A stretch of DNA of 64,000 bases from Shewanella sp. MR-4 (GTDB lineage: Bacteria; Pseudomonadota; Gammaproteobacteria; Enterobacterales; Shewanellaceae), in contig NC_008321.1 in the NCBI RefSeq assembly GCF_000014685.1, forward strand, positions 3,965,001 to 4,029,000. Direction: 5' to 3'. Positions 8,209 to 16,924 of this stretch are shown piece after piece. The notes beneath the pieces are model-generated. The model ran no database searches and was not told the DNA's origin. It was given only the letters and a program-made list of their open reading frames with translations. The first letter of the stretch is position 1. The number at the start of each line of letters is the position of its first letter. The position numbers and the translations under genes are program-made.

Positions 8209-10351
8209 TCTAAGCCCTGAAATCTGCCTAACTGAAGTAAAAAATAAACAGTTAAGTGCATTTTCATATCTAAAAAAGGCAAATGATTGCTTATCATCTC
8301 CACAACTAAACACGATTGGCCGAGAATATTTAATAAGAGCTTTAGATCAGTTCCAGCTCTTTGAAGAACAAAAAATATTACTACAAAACCTACTTAGAAA
8401 AGCTGGATTATTTCCGTATATAAAAAAATACTTTCAAAATTTAACTCCTGAAAAAGAGCTTGTTCTAGATATATATAGAAGCAACTTTGACGAAAATTTC
8501 ATTTTCCATTCTATGCAGGCAAAAGTATTCAGGTTACTAATGTCTGGTAAAAATGTGGTGCTAAGCGCCCCCACAAGCATGGGTAAAAGTGCTATCATTG
8601 ATGCACTTATTACAGAGAGAAAATTTAAAAAGATCGTCATCGTAGTACCAACTATTGCTCTAATTGATGAGACTAGGCGTCGAATTCAAAAAAAATTTGG
8701 ACTAGATATACAAATTATACATCATGGGTCTCAAATTAAACGTAAAGATAGAGTAATTTACATCCTCACTCAAGAGCGTGTCAATGAAAGGGATGACTTA
8801 CGCAATATCGATTTATTCATAATTGATGAATTTTATAAATTAGCTTATAACAATGATGAGTCATCTCGAGTTATTTCATTAAATATAGCATTAAGTAAAC
8901 TGTTAACAATATCAAAACAATTCTACATGATTGGACCATACATTGATGGATTTAGAGGTATGGAAAAATTAGGTAGAGACTATACTTTTATTCCATCCGA
9001 TTTTAATACGGTAGCTCTTAATATTCACAAATATGATATTGCAGCAAATAATATAACAAGTAAAAACGAGCAGTTAGCTAAAATTATTGAAGAGCATAAA
9101 GAGCAAACTATAATATACTGTAAATCAGCATCGTCTATCGCACAAATTATTAACTTCATAACTAATTCAGAAAAAATCAAAGATATAAAAAATAAAAATA
9201 CAAAAGAATATTTAAAATGGCTTACTGAAAACTATGGCTATCATTGGAATTGTACTAAAGCAGTAAGTTATGGAATTGGTATACATCATGGAGCACTACC
9301 TCGTGCAATTCAGCAAAAGTCTATTGATTTATTCAATTCTGGTAGAATTAAATTTTTATTATGTACATCCACGATGATTGAAGGCGTAAACACTTCTGCA
9401 AAAAATATAGTCATATATGATAATAGAAAAGGCACACCATCAATTGATAACTTTACGCACAAAAACATTTCTGGTCGTGCTGGACGAATGAACCAATATC
9501 TCATTGGTAATGTTTTCTGCCTTGAGGAAATACCTCCAAAAGAAACTCAGGTAGTAGAACTACCTTTAGGTCAAATAAATGAAAACTCACCAATTAATTT
9601 ATTAGCCGGAATTCAATCAGAACATTTGTCGGATAGAGGAAGTCAAATTTTAAATACGTTTTCAAAAACATACAATATTCCAATTGAAATCATAAAAAAA
9701 CATCAATCATATAAAGCAGAAGTAATTGCAGATGGTTATAAGTTTTTAACAGAGCTATCTTATCATAACAAAAATGAATTAATTAAGATAAAAACACCTA
9801 AAAAACATCAATTGGAATTACTTACAGAATTTATAAAAAAAGTTGAGTATGGAGCCCTTAGCAAAATTAACATACATTATCTTGATAACGACGAACTAAA
9901 AAATCGTTTAGGGTGGTATGTTTATGCGGATAGTCATAGTTCATATTTAAAAGAAAGAATAGAACATATCTATGAATCAAGAATAGATGAACAATTACGT
10001 TCTGATGCAACAGATAAAGAGCTTAAGATAGTCAGAAATATTTTTAAGCATGCAGTTACTAGAGCATTACTACTTTTAGAAGATCTATTAAATTATGAAA
10101 TGAACAATTTAGTAGATAATAAAGCAGATTTTGGCTACTTAATTCACTTGTTTGAAAACAATCATTTACCTCCTTCATTCTCTGCACTAGAAGAAATGGG
10201 GATCCCTATCGAAACATTAGAGAAGCTCGTTACAGATAGACTAAGTGAAACCAGTATTGACATATTAATAAGATATTTACGAATGCATTACAATTATTTG
10301 CCACAATTAAGTTACATGGATAAATCATTTATCAAACAAGCAGTTTTGTAA
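8198..10351 (+). CDS. Ski2-like superfamily 2 DExH helicase, second gene of the AT-rich operon
   Basis: A 717-residue helicase. Motif I is APTSMGKS (about 124-131), Ia VVPTIALIDETRRR, motif II the unusual DEFY (about 210-213), motif IV region EQTIIYCKSA, motif V CTSTMIEGVNTSA, and motif VI GRAGR (about 426-430) followed by MNQYLIGNVFCLE, typical of Ski2/Hel308-type enzymes. The C-terminal ~250 residues are helical and unassigned. The start at 8198 is chosen for its AGGGG ribosome binding site at 8187-8191, inside the end of the nuclease gene, which it overlaps by 11 bases. It probably uses ATP to translocate on nucleic acid and license the partner nuclease, as proposed for HamAB-like defence pairs; that role is inferred. 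Confidence 0.88.
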   Translation: MDTNLSPEICLTEVKNKQLSAFSYLKKANDCLSSPQLNTIGREYLIRALDQFQLFEEQKILLQNLLRKAGLFPYIKKYFQNLTPEKELVLDIYRSNFDENFIFHSMQAKVFRLLMSGKNVVLSAPTSMGKSAIIDALITERKFKKIVIVVPTIALIDETRRRIQKKFGLDIQIIHHGSQIKRKDRVIYILTQERVNERDDLRNIDLFIIDEFYKLAYNNDESSRVISLNIALSKLLTISKQFYMIGPYIDGFRGMEKLGRDYTFIPSDFNTVALNIHKYDIAANNITSKNEQLAKIIEEHKEQTIIYCKSASSIAQIINFITNSEKIKDIKNKNTKEYLKWLTENYGYHWNCTKAVSYGIGIHHGALPRAIQQKSIDLFNSGRIKFLLCTSTMIEGVNTSAKNIVIYDNRKGTPSIDNFTHKNISGRAGRMNQYLIGNVFCLEEIPPKETQVVELPLGQINENSPINLLAGIQSEHLSDRGSQILNTFSKTYNIPIEIIKKHQSYKAEVIADGYKFLTELSYHNKNELIKIKTPKKHQLELLTEFIKKVEYGALSKINIHYLDNDELKNRLGWYVYADSHSSYLKERIEHIYESRIDEQLRSDATDKELKIVRNIFKHAVTRALLLLEDLLNYEMNNLVDNKADFGYLIHLFENNHLPPSFSALEEMGIPIETLEKLVTDRLSETSIDILIRYLRMHYNYLPQLSYMDKSFIKQAVL

Positions 10352-10461
10352 AATTATAAACTCTATTTAATAGTTATATAAATTAGGTACTATGAATATA
10401 TGGTCAACAGAAACGACTAAATGCAGGTAAAACTCTTCACTCAATGGTTACACCAAAACTG

Positions 10462-10551
10462 GCATTGTTGCACCAGTGACCTTCTAAAACATGGATGTTT
10501 TAGCAGAGCTTACAGGGATGTATTTACAGCGAGTCACTGGTGTAACAGTGC
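10462..10551. repeat. Nested palindromic element (REP-like)
   Basis: Outer arms of 19 bp (10462-10480 and 10533-10551, 17 of 19 matching, core caccagtgac/gtcactggtg) enclose an inner perfect hairpin ctaaaacat-gg-atgttttag at 10484-10503. The element sits 110 bases after the helicase gene in a 392-base gap. It resembles dispersed palindromes I associate with Shewanella intergenic regions; that link is from memory. No second copy was noticed in this window. Confidence 0.7.
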
Positions 10552-10674
10552 GAGAGCCTGCGGCAGGCAATTGGGAAGTACCGTTGCCAGAAGCCACAAA
10601 ATAGCCCATTCGCAGCACACCATTCGACAGAAACTCACTTATCTTAAACACAACTAAAACCCAAATTGCAGGCA

Positions 10675-10706
10675 ATAAAAAAGCGAACCGCTATGGGTTC
10701 GCTTTC
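10675..10706 (-). terminator. Terminator of the gcv operon
   Basis: Hairpin aagcgaacc / ggttcgctt (10681-10689, 10696-10704). On the minus strand it is followed by ttttatt. It lies 38 bases beyond the gcvP stop codon. Confidence 0.85.
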
Positions 10707-10743
10707 ATCAAACGTTAGACCTGAATAACGTACTATTCAGCCC

Positions 10744-13632
10744 TTATTCGTAGTCTGATAACGGCACACACGCACAGAACAAATTACGGTCGCCGTACAC
10801 GTCATCAATACGATTCACGGTTGGCCAGAACTTGTTAGTACGCACCGCGGCACTTGGGAACACGGCAACTTCACGGCTATATGGGCGTGAATCAAACGCG
10901 CTGTCCATAATATCGGCCATAGTGTGTGGCGCGTTGTGCAGCGGGTTGTTGTCCGCTGGCCACTCGCCCGCTTCAACCTTAGCGATTTCAGCGCGGATTG
11001 ACACCATAGCGTCGATAAAGCGGTCCAGTTCAACCTTAGACTCAGATTCGGTTGGCTCAATCATCAGCGTGCCCGCAACAGGGAAGCTCATGGTTGGCGC
11101 GTGGAAACCGTAGTCGTTCAGACGCTTAGCGATATCCATTTCGGTCACGCCAGAGGCTTCTTTAATTGGACGCAGGTCGATAATACATTCGTGCGCGACG
11201 CGATCGTTACGGCCACGGAACAGTACTGGGTAGTGTTCAGACAGCTTCTTCATCACGTAGTTAGCGTTTAACAGCGCGGTTTGAGTCGACTTTTTCAGGC
11301 CGTTTGAACCGAGCAGCTTAATGTACATCCAGCTGATTGGCAGAATGCCAGCACTGCCGTATGGCGCTGCTGATACCGCACCGTTGTTATCGCTTTCGCG
11401 GCCTGGTTTCACCACAACGTGACCCGCTACGAACGGTGCTAAGTGTGCTTTCACACCGATTGGGCCCATACCTGGACCACCGCCGCCGTGTGGAATCGCG
11501 AAGGTTTTGTGCAGGTTAAGGTGCGACACGTCGGCACCGATAAAGCCTGGTGAGGTTAAGCCAACTTGGGCGTTCATGTTGGCGCCGTCCAAGTACACTT
11601 GACCACCGTGCTGATGCACTATGTTGCAGATTTCGCGGATAGATTCTTCGTACACACCGTGAGTCGATGGGTAAGTGATCATGATACATGACAGGTTTTC
11701 TGCCACTTCAGCCGCTTTGGCCTTCAGATCTTCTAAATCCACGTTACCTTGCTTGTCACAGGCAGTCACAACCACTTGCATACCGGCTAATTGCGCCGAT
11801 GCAGGGTTAGTACCGTGGGCAGATTGTGGGATTAAGCAGATGTTTCTGTGGGCCTGCCCGCGAGACTCGTGGTATTTACGAATCGCCAGCAGACCTGCGT
11901 ATTCACCCTGTGCGCCAGAGTTAGGTTGGATACAAACTGCATCGTAACCTGTGACATTCACTAACCATGAAGATAATTCTTCAATCAGTTGAGTGTAACC
12001 CTTGGCTTGATCCAGTGGGCAGAATGGGTGCATGTTAGCAAATTCTGGCCAGCTCACCGGCAGCATTTCAACCGCAGCGTTTAACTTCATGGTGCATGAA
12101 CCCAATGAAATCATTGAGTAGTTCAGTGCTAAGTCTTTGCTTTCGAGACGCTTGATATAACGCATCATCTCGGTTTCGCTTTGGTAGCGATTGAAGGTTG
12201 GGTGAGTCAGAATCGCATCCTGACGCACTAAAGCCTCAGGAATCGATTGGCTACCTTGCGCCACAATTTGCGCATCTAATGCGGCAACGTCTAAGCCATG
12301 ACCAGCACCTAAAATCACATCGAACAGGGCGTCGATATCGGTGCGGAGAGTGGTTTCATCTAAGCTCACGCCAACGATGCCGTCAGCATCGAAACGCAGG
12401 TTCATTTCAGCGGCCAGCGCGCGAGCATTCACAGCTGCAACGTCTAAGCCTTTGATGCTGATGGTATCGAACCAAGTGTTGTTCACTAAGCTCACGCCTT
12501 TAGCTTGTAAGCCAGCGGCTAAGATATCGGTGAAGCGGTTGATGCGTGATGCGATGGTTTTCAGGCCTTGTGGGCCGTGGAATACGGCGTAGAAAGACGC
12601 CATGTTCGCTAACAGAATTTGCGCGGTACAGATGTTTGAGTTGGCTTTTTCGCGGCGAATATGTTGCTCACGAGTTTGCATCGCCATACGCAGTGCGCGG
12701 TTACCACGGGTGTCCTTTGACACACCGATGATACGGCCTGGCATAGAGCGTTTGTGCTCGTCACGGGCCACGAAGAAGGCCGCGTGTGGACCACCAAAGC
12801 CCATCGGCACACCGAAACGCTGCGCGCTACCGAAGACCACATCGGCGCCCATGGCACCCGGTGACTTGAGTAACACTAATGCCATGATGTCGGCAGCCAC
12901 TGTCACAATCACGTTTTTCGCGCGTAATTCGGCAAATAAGTCAGTGAAGTCAGTGATTTGACCGAAACGGTTTGAATACTGGAACAGGGCACCAAACAGT
13001 TCGTGGTTTACTGCTTCATGGGCAGGACCTACCACCACTTCAAAACCAAAACACTCAGCGCGAGTCTTCACTACGTCTAAGGTTTGTGGGAATACGTCAT
13101 CGGCTACGAAGAAGATGTTGGCTTTTTTGGCTTTAGACACACGCTTAGCCAGCGCCATCGCTTCGGCGGCGGCAGTCGCTTCGTCCAGCAGTGAAGCAGA
13201 GGCTAAATCTAAACCGGTTAAATCCATAGACACTTGTTGGAAGTTTAGAATGGCTTCTAAACGGCCTTGGGCGATCTCTGGCTGATAGGGCGTGTACGCC
13301 GTGTACCAACCTGGATTTTCGAAGACGTTACGTAAAATCACATTAGGTACTTGGGTACCGTAGTAACCCATACCAATATAGCTTTTGAAGACTTGGTTTT
13401 GTTTGGCTAAACCACGAATGTAAGCAATGCCTTCGGCTTCGCCGCAGGAATCACCAATGCTCAACTCTTGGCTTAAACGGATCGACTCAGGCACGATTTG
13501 CGCAGTCAGATCGTCCAGAGACTCAGCACCAACGTAGTTCAACATTTCTTGTTGTTGGCTGCTATCCGGGCCGATATGGCGACGTAAGAATAAATCGTGC
13601 TGTTCTAACTGAGTGAGGGTTTGCTTGGTCAT
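10744..13632 (-). CDS. gcvP: Glycine dehydrogenase (decarboxylating), P-protein
   Basis: A 962-residue fused P-protein, the usual proteobacterial length. It decarboxylates glycine with pyridoxal phosphate and passes the aminomethyl group to lipoyl-GcvH. The cofactor lysine lies in NLHKTFAIPHGGGGPGMG (near residue 705). The N-terminal half keeps the family signatures FLRRHIGP, SYIGMGYYGTQVPNVILR and YTPYQPEIAQGRLEALLN-like (here EAILN). The start ATG at 13632 follows AAGG at about 7 bases. It is the third gene of the gcvT-gcvH-gcvP operon but is separated from gcvH by 122 bases that include a hairpin terminator, so its level may be set separately. Confidence 0.98.
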   Translation of the reverse strand: MTKQTLTQLEQHDLFLRRHIGPDSSQQQEMLNYVGAESLDDLTAQIVPESIRLSQELSIGDSCGEAEGIAYIRGLAKQNQVFKSYIGMGYYGTQVPNVILRNVFENPGWYTAYTPYQPEIAQGRLEAILNFQQVSMDLTGLDLASASLLDEATAAAEAMALAKRVSKAKKANIFFVADDVFPQTLDVVKTRAECFGFEVVVGPAHEAVNHELFGALFQYSNRFGQITDFTDLFAELRAKNVIVTVAADIMALVLLKSPGAMGADVVFGSAQRFGVPMGFGGPHAAFFVARDEHKRSMPGRIIGVSKDTRGNRALRMAMQTREQHIRREKANSNICTAQILLANMASFYAVFHGPQGLKTIASRINRFTDILAAGLQAKGVSLVNNTWFDTISIKGLDVAAVNARALAAEMNLRFDADGIVGVSLDETTLRTDIDALFDVILGAGHGLDVAALDAQIVAQGSQSIPEALVRQDAILTHPTFNRYQSETEMMRYIKRLESKDLALNYSMISLGSCTMKLNAAVEMLPVSWPEFANMHPFCPLDQAKGYTQLIEELSSWLVNVTGYDAVCIQPNSGAQGEYAGLLAIRKYHESRGQAHRNICLIPQSAHGTNPASAQLAGMQVVVTACDKQGNVDLEDLKAKAAEVAENLSCIMITYPSTHGVYEESIREICNIVHQHGGQVYLDGANMNAQVGLTSPGFIGADVSHLNLHKTFAIPHGGGGPGMGPIGVKAHLAPFVAGHVVVKPGRESDNNGAVSAAPYGSAGILPISWMYIKLLGSNGLKKSTQTALLNANYVMKKLSEHYPVLFRGRNDRVAHECIIDLRPIKEASGVTEMDIAKRLNDYGFHAPTMSFPVAGTLMIEPTESESKVELDRFIDAMVSIRAEIAKVEAGEWPADNNPLHNAPHTMADIMDSAFDSRPYSREVAVFPSAAVRTNKFWPTVNRIDDVYGDRNLFCACVPLSDYE

Positions 13633-13719
13633 GATAAACCTTGTTCCAGATTTGCCGTAGCTCAGAACTGTAGGGTACTGATAAACGGGCTATTGTTATG
13701 TCAAACTTGCGCTAAAACA

Positions 13720-13743
13720 AACGAAGCCCCTTGGGGCTTCGTT
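13720..13743 (-). terminator. Internal hairpin terminator between gcvH and gcvP
   Basis: Perfect 11-bp inverted repeat aacgaagcccc-tt-ggggcttcgtt. On the minus strand it is followed by ttgtttta. It begins 12 bases after the gcvH stop and probably attenuates transcription into gcvP. Confidence 0.75.
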
Positions 13744-13754
13744 AGCGTCGACGA

Positions 13755-14144
13755 TTATTCCTCGTCGATTACAGCTTGGTAACCTTCTGCATCGAGCAGA
13801 GCGTCAACTTCAGATTCATCTGAAGGCATAACGCGGAAGAACCAGCCTTCGCCGTAAGCGTCGCTGTTTACGAGCTCTGGAGAATCTTCCAGTGCTTCGT
13901 TGACGGCAATCACTTCACCAGAGATTGGCGCGTAGATGTCAGAAGCCGCTTTCACTGATTCTGCCACTGCACAGTCGTCGCCTGCAGTCACAGTGTCGCC
14001 CACTTCTGGCAGCTCAACGAAAACCATGTCACCTAACAGCTCTTGAGCATGCTCAGTGATACCCACAGTGTAGCTACCGTCTTCTTCCTTGCGGATCCAT
14101 TCGTGTGAAGAGGCGTATTTCAGTTCTGTCGGAATATTGCTCAT
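13755..14144 (-). CDS. gcvH: Glycine cleavage system H protein
   Basis: A 129-residue lipoyl carrier that shuttles the aminomethyl intermediate between the P, T and L proteins. The lipoylation site is Lys65 in AESVKAASD. The flanking signatures HEWIRKEEDGSYTVGIT and GDMVFVELPEVGD are typical. The ATG at 14144 (MSNIPTELKY) is preferred over an upstream in-frame start because it aligns with the family and has a GGAA-type ribosome binding site. It lies 25 bases after gcvT. Confidence 0.98.
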   Translation of the reverse strand: MSNIPTELKYASSHEWIRKEEDGSYTVGITEHAQELLGDMVFVELPEVGDTVTAGDDCAVAESVKAASDIYAPISGEVIAVNEALEDSPELVNSDAYGEGWFFRVMPSDESEVDALLDAEGYQAVIDEE

Positions 14145-14169
14145 TGTTCTTGTTCCTTGTTCCGTTTTT

Positions 14170-15264
14170 TTAAAATGCTTGTTTACCGTTGCGCACAAAG
14201 TTTGGCGCTACTACTCTAACAGCCACGCGCTTTTTACGCATTTCGACTTCCGCCGTATCCCCAATCGAGTTAGGAACACGCGCCATCGCAATAGAATAGC
14301 CCAATGTTGGCGAGAAAGTACCGCTGGTAATCACACCTTGCTGCTCAACACCCGCTGCATCGGTGAAAAATACTGGCATATCATGGCGTAACACGCCTTT
14401 TTCTTCCATCACCAGACCGACTAATTTGTCGGTACCCGCATCGCGCAGGGCTTCAAGCGCCTTACGACCGATAAAGTCACGGTCAGTTGGCTCCCATGCG
14501 ATGGTCCAGCCCATGTTGGCGGCCAGTGGGTTGATGGTTTCGTCCATATCTAAGCCGTAGAGGTTCATACCGGCTTCGAGACGTAATGTATCGCGAGCGC
14601 CTAAACCACATGGTTTAACGCCTTGATCTAACAGAGCTTGCCACAGGGCTTCGGCTTCAGTTTCTGGCACGATGATCTCGTAGCCCACTTCACCTGTGTA
14701 ACCAGTGGTCGCAATAAACAGAGAGCCTGCTTGCTTACCGAAGAAAGGTTTCATGCCTTCGATGGCGGCATTTTGATCGCTACTGAATACGGCGGCGGCT
14801 TTAGCCTTAGCGTTAGGACCTTGAACGGCGATCATCGCCAGCTCAGGACGCTCAGTCACTGTGACATCAAAACCTTGGGATTGTTTGGCGATCCACGCTA
14901 AGTCTTTTTCGCGGGTCGCGCTGTTGACGACAACACGGTAGAAAGTGTCGGTCAGGTAGTAAGTGATCAGGTCGTCGATGATGCCGGCATTGTCATCTAA
15001 CATGCCGCCGTATAAGGCTTTACCAGGAACTTTAAGTTTGGCCACATCGTTTGCCAGCAACTTACGGAGGAATGCACAAGCGTCGGTTCCGGTCACATCA
15101 ACCACAGTCATGTGGGACACGTCGAACATACCTGCGTCTTGACGCACGGCGTGGTGTTCTTCGATTTGTGAACCATAGTTGAGGGGCATATCCCAACCGT
15201 GGAAGTCGACCATCTTAGCGTTTGATTCTAAGTGCTTGTTAAACAGAACAGTTTTATTAGCCAT
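14170..15264 (-). CDS. gcvT: Aminomethyltransferase, glycine cleavage T protein
   Basis: A 364-residue folate-dependent enzyme that releases ammonia from the aminomethyl group on GcvH and forms 5,10-methylene-tetrahydrofolate. Signatures: NKHLESNAKMVDFHGWDMPL, FDVSHM, GYTGEVGYEI (folate-binding region) and LGARDTLRLEAGMNLYG. The start at 15264 (MANKT) has a GGGA ribosome binding site; an upstream extension of 32 residues is in frame but does not resemble the family. It is the first gene of gcvT-gcvH-gcvP, in the same ubiH-ubiI-gcvTHP order as E. coli. Confidence 0.98.
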   Translation of the reverse strand: MANKTVLFNKHLESNAKMVDFHGWDMPLNYGSQIEEHHAVRQDAGMFDVSHMTVVDVTGTDACAFLRKLLANDVAKLKVPGKALYGGMLDDNAGIIDDLITYYLTDTFYRVVVNSATREKDLAWIAKQSQGFDVTVTERPELAMIAVQGPNAKAKAAAVFSSDQNAAIEGMKPFFGKQAGSLFIATTGYTGEVGYEIIVPETEAEALWQALLDQGVKPCGLGARDTLRLEAGMNLYGLDMDETINPLAANMGWTIAWEPTDRDFIGRKALEALRDAGTDKLVGLVMEEKGVLRHDMPVFFTDAAGVEQQGVITSGTFSPTLGYSIAMARVPNSIGDTAEVEMRKKRVAVRVVAPNFVRNGKQAF

Positions 15265-15664
15265 TGTTATCCCTTTTTTGCGGCCTTCTTCAGGTCTCTG
15301 CCTAGCGTAGGGTGATACAAATCCGGCTAAATATCTGGCTAATCGGCATTTCACTTCCACGATGCATCAATTTGAAAGGTGATTCTTTCTGTATCAATGC
15401 GTCTGTCACTGCAACGCCTGATTTCGCTCTGAATTAATCAGATATTTATCGTGATTGGTATAAGTACTAGGGTCTAAAATGCGGCGAAATTATACCTTGC
15501 GTCACAAATTTGTATACAGGAGATTTTTCTAATCCGAAGCCAGTGTCATTAGATTTTCTCATCTTTAACATGTAATTTTTTTACATACGAAAGCGAGATT
15601 TGCGCAGCCTGCAATCAAATCGCTGATATTATCAGCAATTATGATTACATTAGCGCAACCGAGG
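15265..15664. other. Leader and promoter region upstream of gcvT
   Basis: A 400-base gap. A good -10 box for gcvT (TATAAT on the minus strand, 15489-15494) would give a leader of about 215 bases, but no matching -35 is clear. Two small palindromes, gctgatattatcagc at 15622-15636 and atgtaa-ttttt-ttacat at 15570-15586, may be part of the end of the ubiI transcript. I looked for a glycine riboswitch and did not find its conserved cores. Confidence 0.4.
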
Positions 15665-16888
15665 CTAGCGACATAACTTGGGGAGTGAGGACTTATTGCC
15701 CATGGCCTGTTGCATGAACACTGTTTTCAGCCCAGCGACATTATCAACGAGGTTGAGTCCCAGATCGCGAATGGCTTTTTTAAGGGGATTGCTACCCTCG
15801 AACAGGCGCTTAAAGCCTTCCATCGCCGCAATCATCTCCATCGCATCCGCCTTGCGCCAACGCTCAAGGGCGCGCAGCTGGGCATAATCACCGATATCTT
15901 TACCCGCCTCGTGTAGCTCGCCGATGACTTCGATAATGCTGGCGGCATCGAGGAAGCCTAGGTTTACCCCCTGGCCAGCTAATGGATGAATGGTGTGGGC
16001 CGCATCCCCCGCGAGCACTAAACGGTGGCGGGCAAAATGGCGGGCGTAGCGCATCCGCAGTGGAAAGGCTTGGCGTTCACTCTCAAGCTTGCAAATGCCG
16101 AGGCGACCGTCGAAGGCGGCGGTAAGATTGCGCTCGAACTGCTCTGGCGCCATCTCGAGTAACTCGGTGGCGCGCTCTGGCGGCACTGACCAGACGATGG
16201 AGCAGAGGTTGTCTTCATATAACGGCAAGAAGGCCAGCGGGCCGTCCTGCAAAAACACTTGGCGGGCGGTGGCAAGGTGCGGCATTTCGCTGCGAATGGT
16301 CGCCACAATCGCATGATGGCCATAATCCCAGAAGGTTAACGGGATCTTACATTGTTCGCGCACCCAAGAATTAGCACCATCAGCGGCAATTACGAGTGCG
16401 GCGCTAACGCTCTCGATTTCGGCATCGGCGCTATTGGCTAAGGTCAACCAAGCTTCACGCTCACCAAAGGCGATACGCTCTATGCGTTGGTTTTCGATAT
16501 GGGTGATATTGTCAAATTCACTGGCACGCTTGGCGAGGGCGTAGCTGATGGCATCATTTTCGATAATGGCGCCAAGGCTAGGTTCACTGATGCTACTGGC
16601 ATCGAAGGCGATTTTACCAAAGCCGTCTTTATCCCATACCGCCATTTTTTGATAGGGCGTCGCGCGGCTGGCATCGACATAGTGCCAAGCGCCGAGGTGC
16701 TCGAGCAGACGTTGGCTCGCTTTGTTGATCGCGCTGACCCTAAGCCTTGGCTCACCGCTCACGGCTTGGGTGCTTTGAGCATCGATCACGACGACATTCA
16801 AGTTGGCCTGCGCCAATCCTATCGCGGTGGCGAGTCCCACCATGCCGCCACCCACAATGGCAATGTCATAGGCTTGTGAACTTAACAT
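15665..16888 (-). CDS. ubiI: FAD-dependent 2-octaprenylphenol hydroxylase
   Basis: A 407-residue flavin monooxygenase of the UbiH/UbiI/UbiF (VisC) family that adds the C5 hydroxyl during aerobic ubiquinone synthesis. Motifs: N-terminal dinucleotide fold DIAIVGGGMVGLATAIGLA, the DG motif AADGANSWVREQ, and the second FAD motif LAGDAAHTIHPLAGQGVNLG. Position directly after ubiH and before gcvT matches E. coli ubiI (visC), which separates it from its paralogue. 36 bases separate the two genes, so they are probably cotranscribed. Confidence 0.92.
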   Translation of the reverse strand: MLSSQAYDIAIVGGGMVGLATAIGLAQANLNVVVIDAQSTQAVSGEPRLRVSAINKASQRLLEHLGAWHYVDASRATPYQKMAVWDKDGFGKIAFDASSISEPSLGAIIENDAISYALAKRASEFDNITHIENQRIERIAFGEREAWLTLANSADAEIESVSAALVIAADGANSWVREQCKIPLTFWDYGHHAIVATIRSEMPHLATARQVFLQDGPLAFLPLYEDNLCSIVWSVPPERATELLEMAPEQFERNLTAAFDGRLGICKLESERQAFPLRMRYARHFARHRLVLAGDAAHTIHPLAGQGVNLGFLDAASIIEVIGELHEAGKDIGDYAQLRALERWRKADAMEMIAAMEGFKRLFEGSNPLKKAIRDLGLNLVDNVAGLKTVFMQQAMGNKSSLPKLCR

Positions 16889-16924
16889 GGGTACATCCTT
16901 TTCGCGTTGCGATACCAGTAATGA

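Noticed and set aside
10421..10657. A small plus-strand protein after the helicase gene
   Set aside because: The frame runs across the nested palindrome and lacks a ribosome binding site.
15265..15664. Glycine riboswitch upstream of gcvT
   Set aside because: The conserved glycine aptamer cores were searched for on the minus strand and are not present in the leader.
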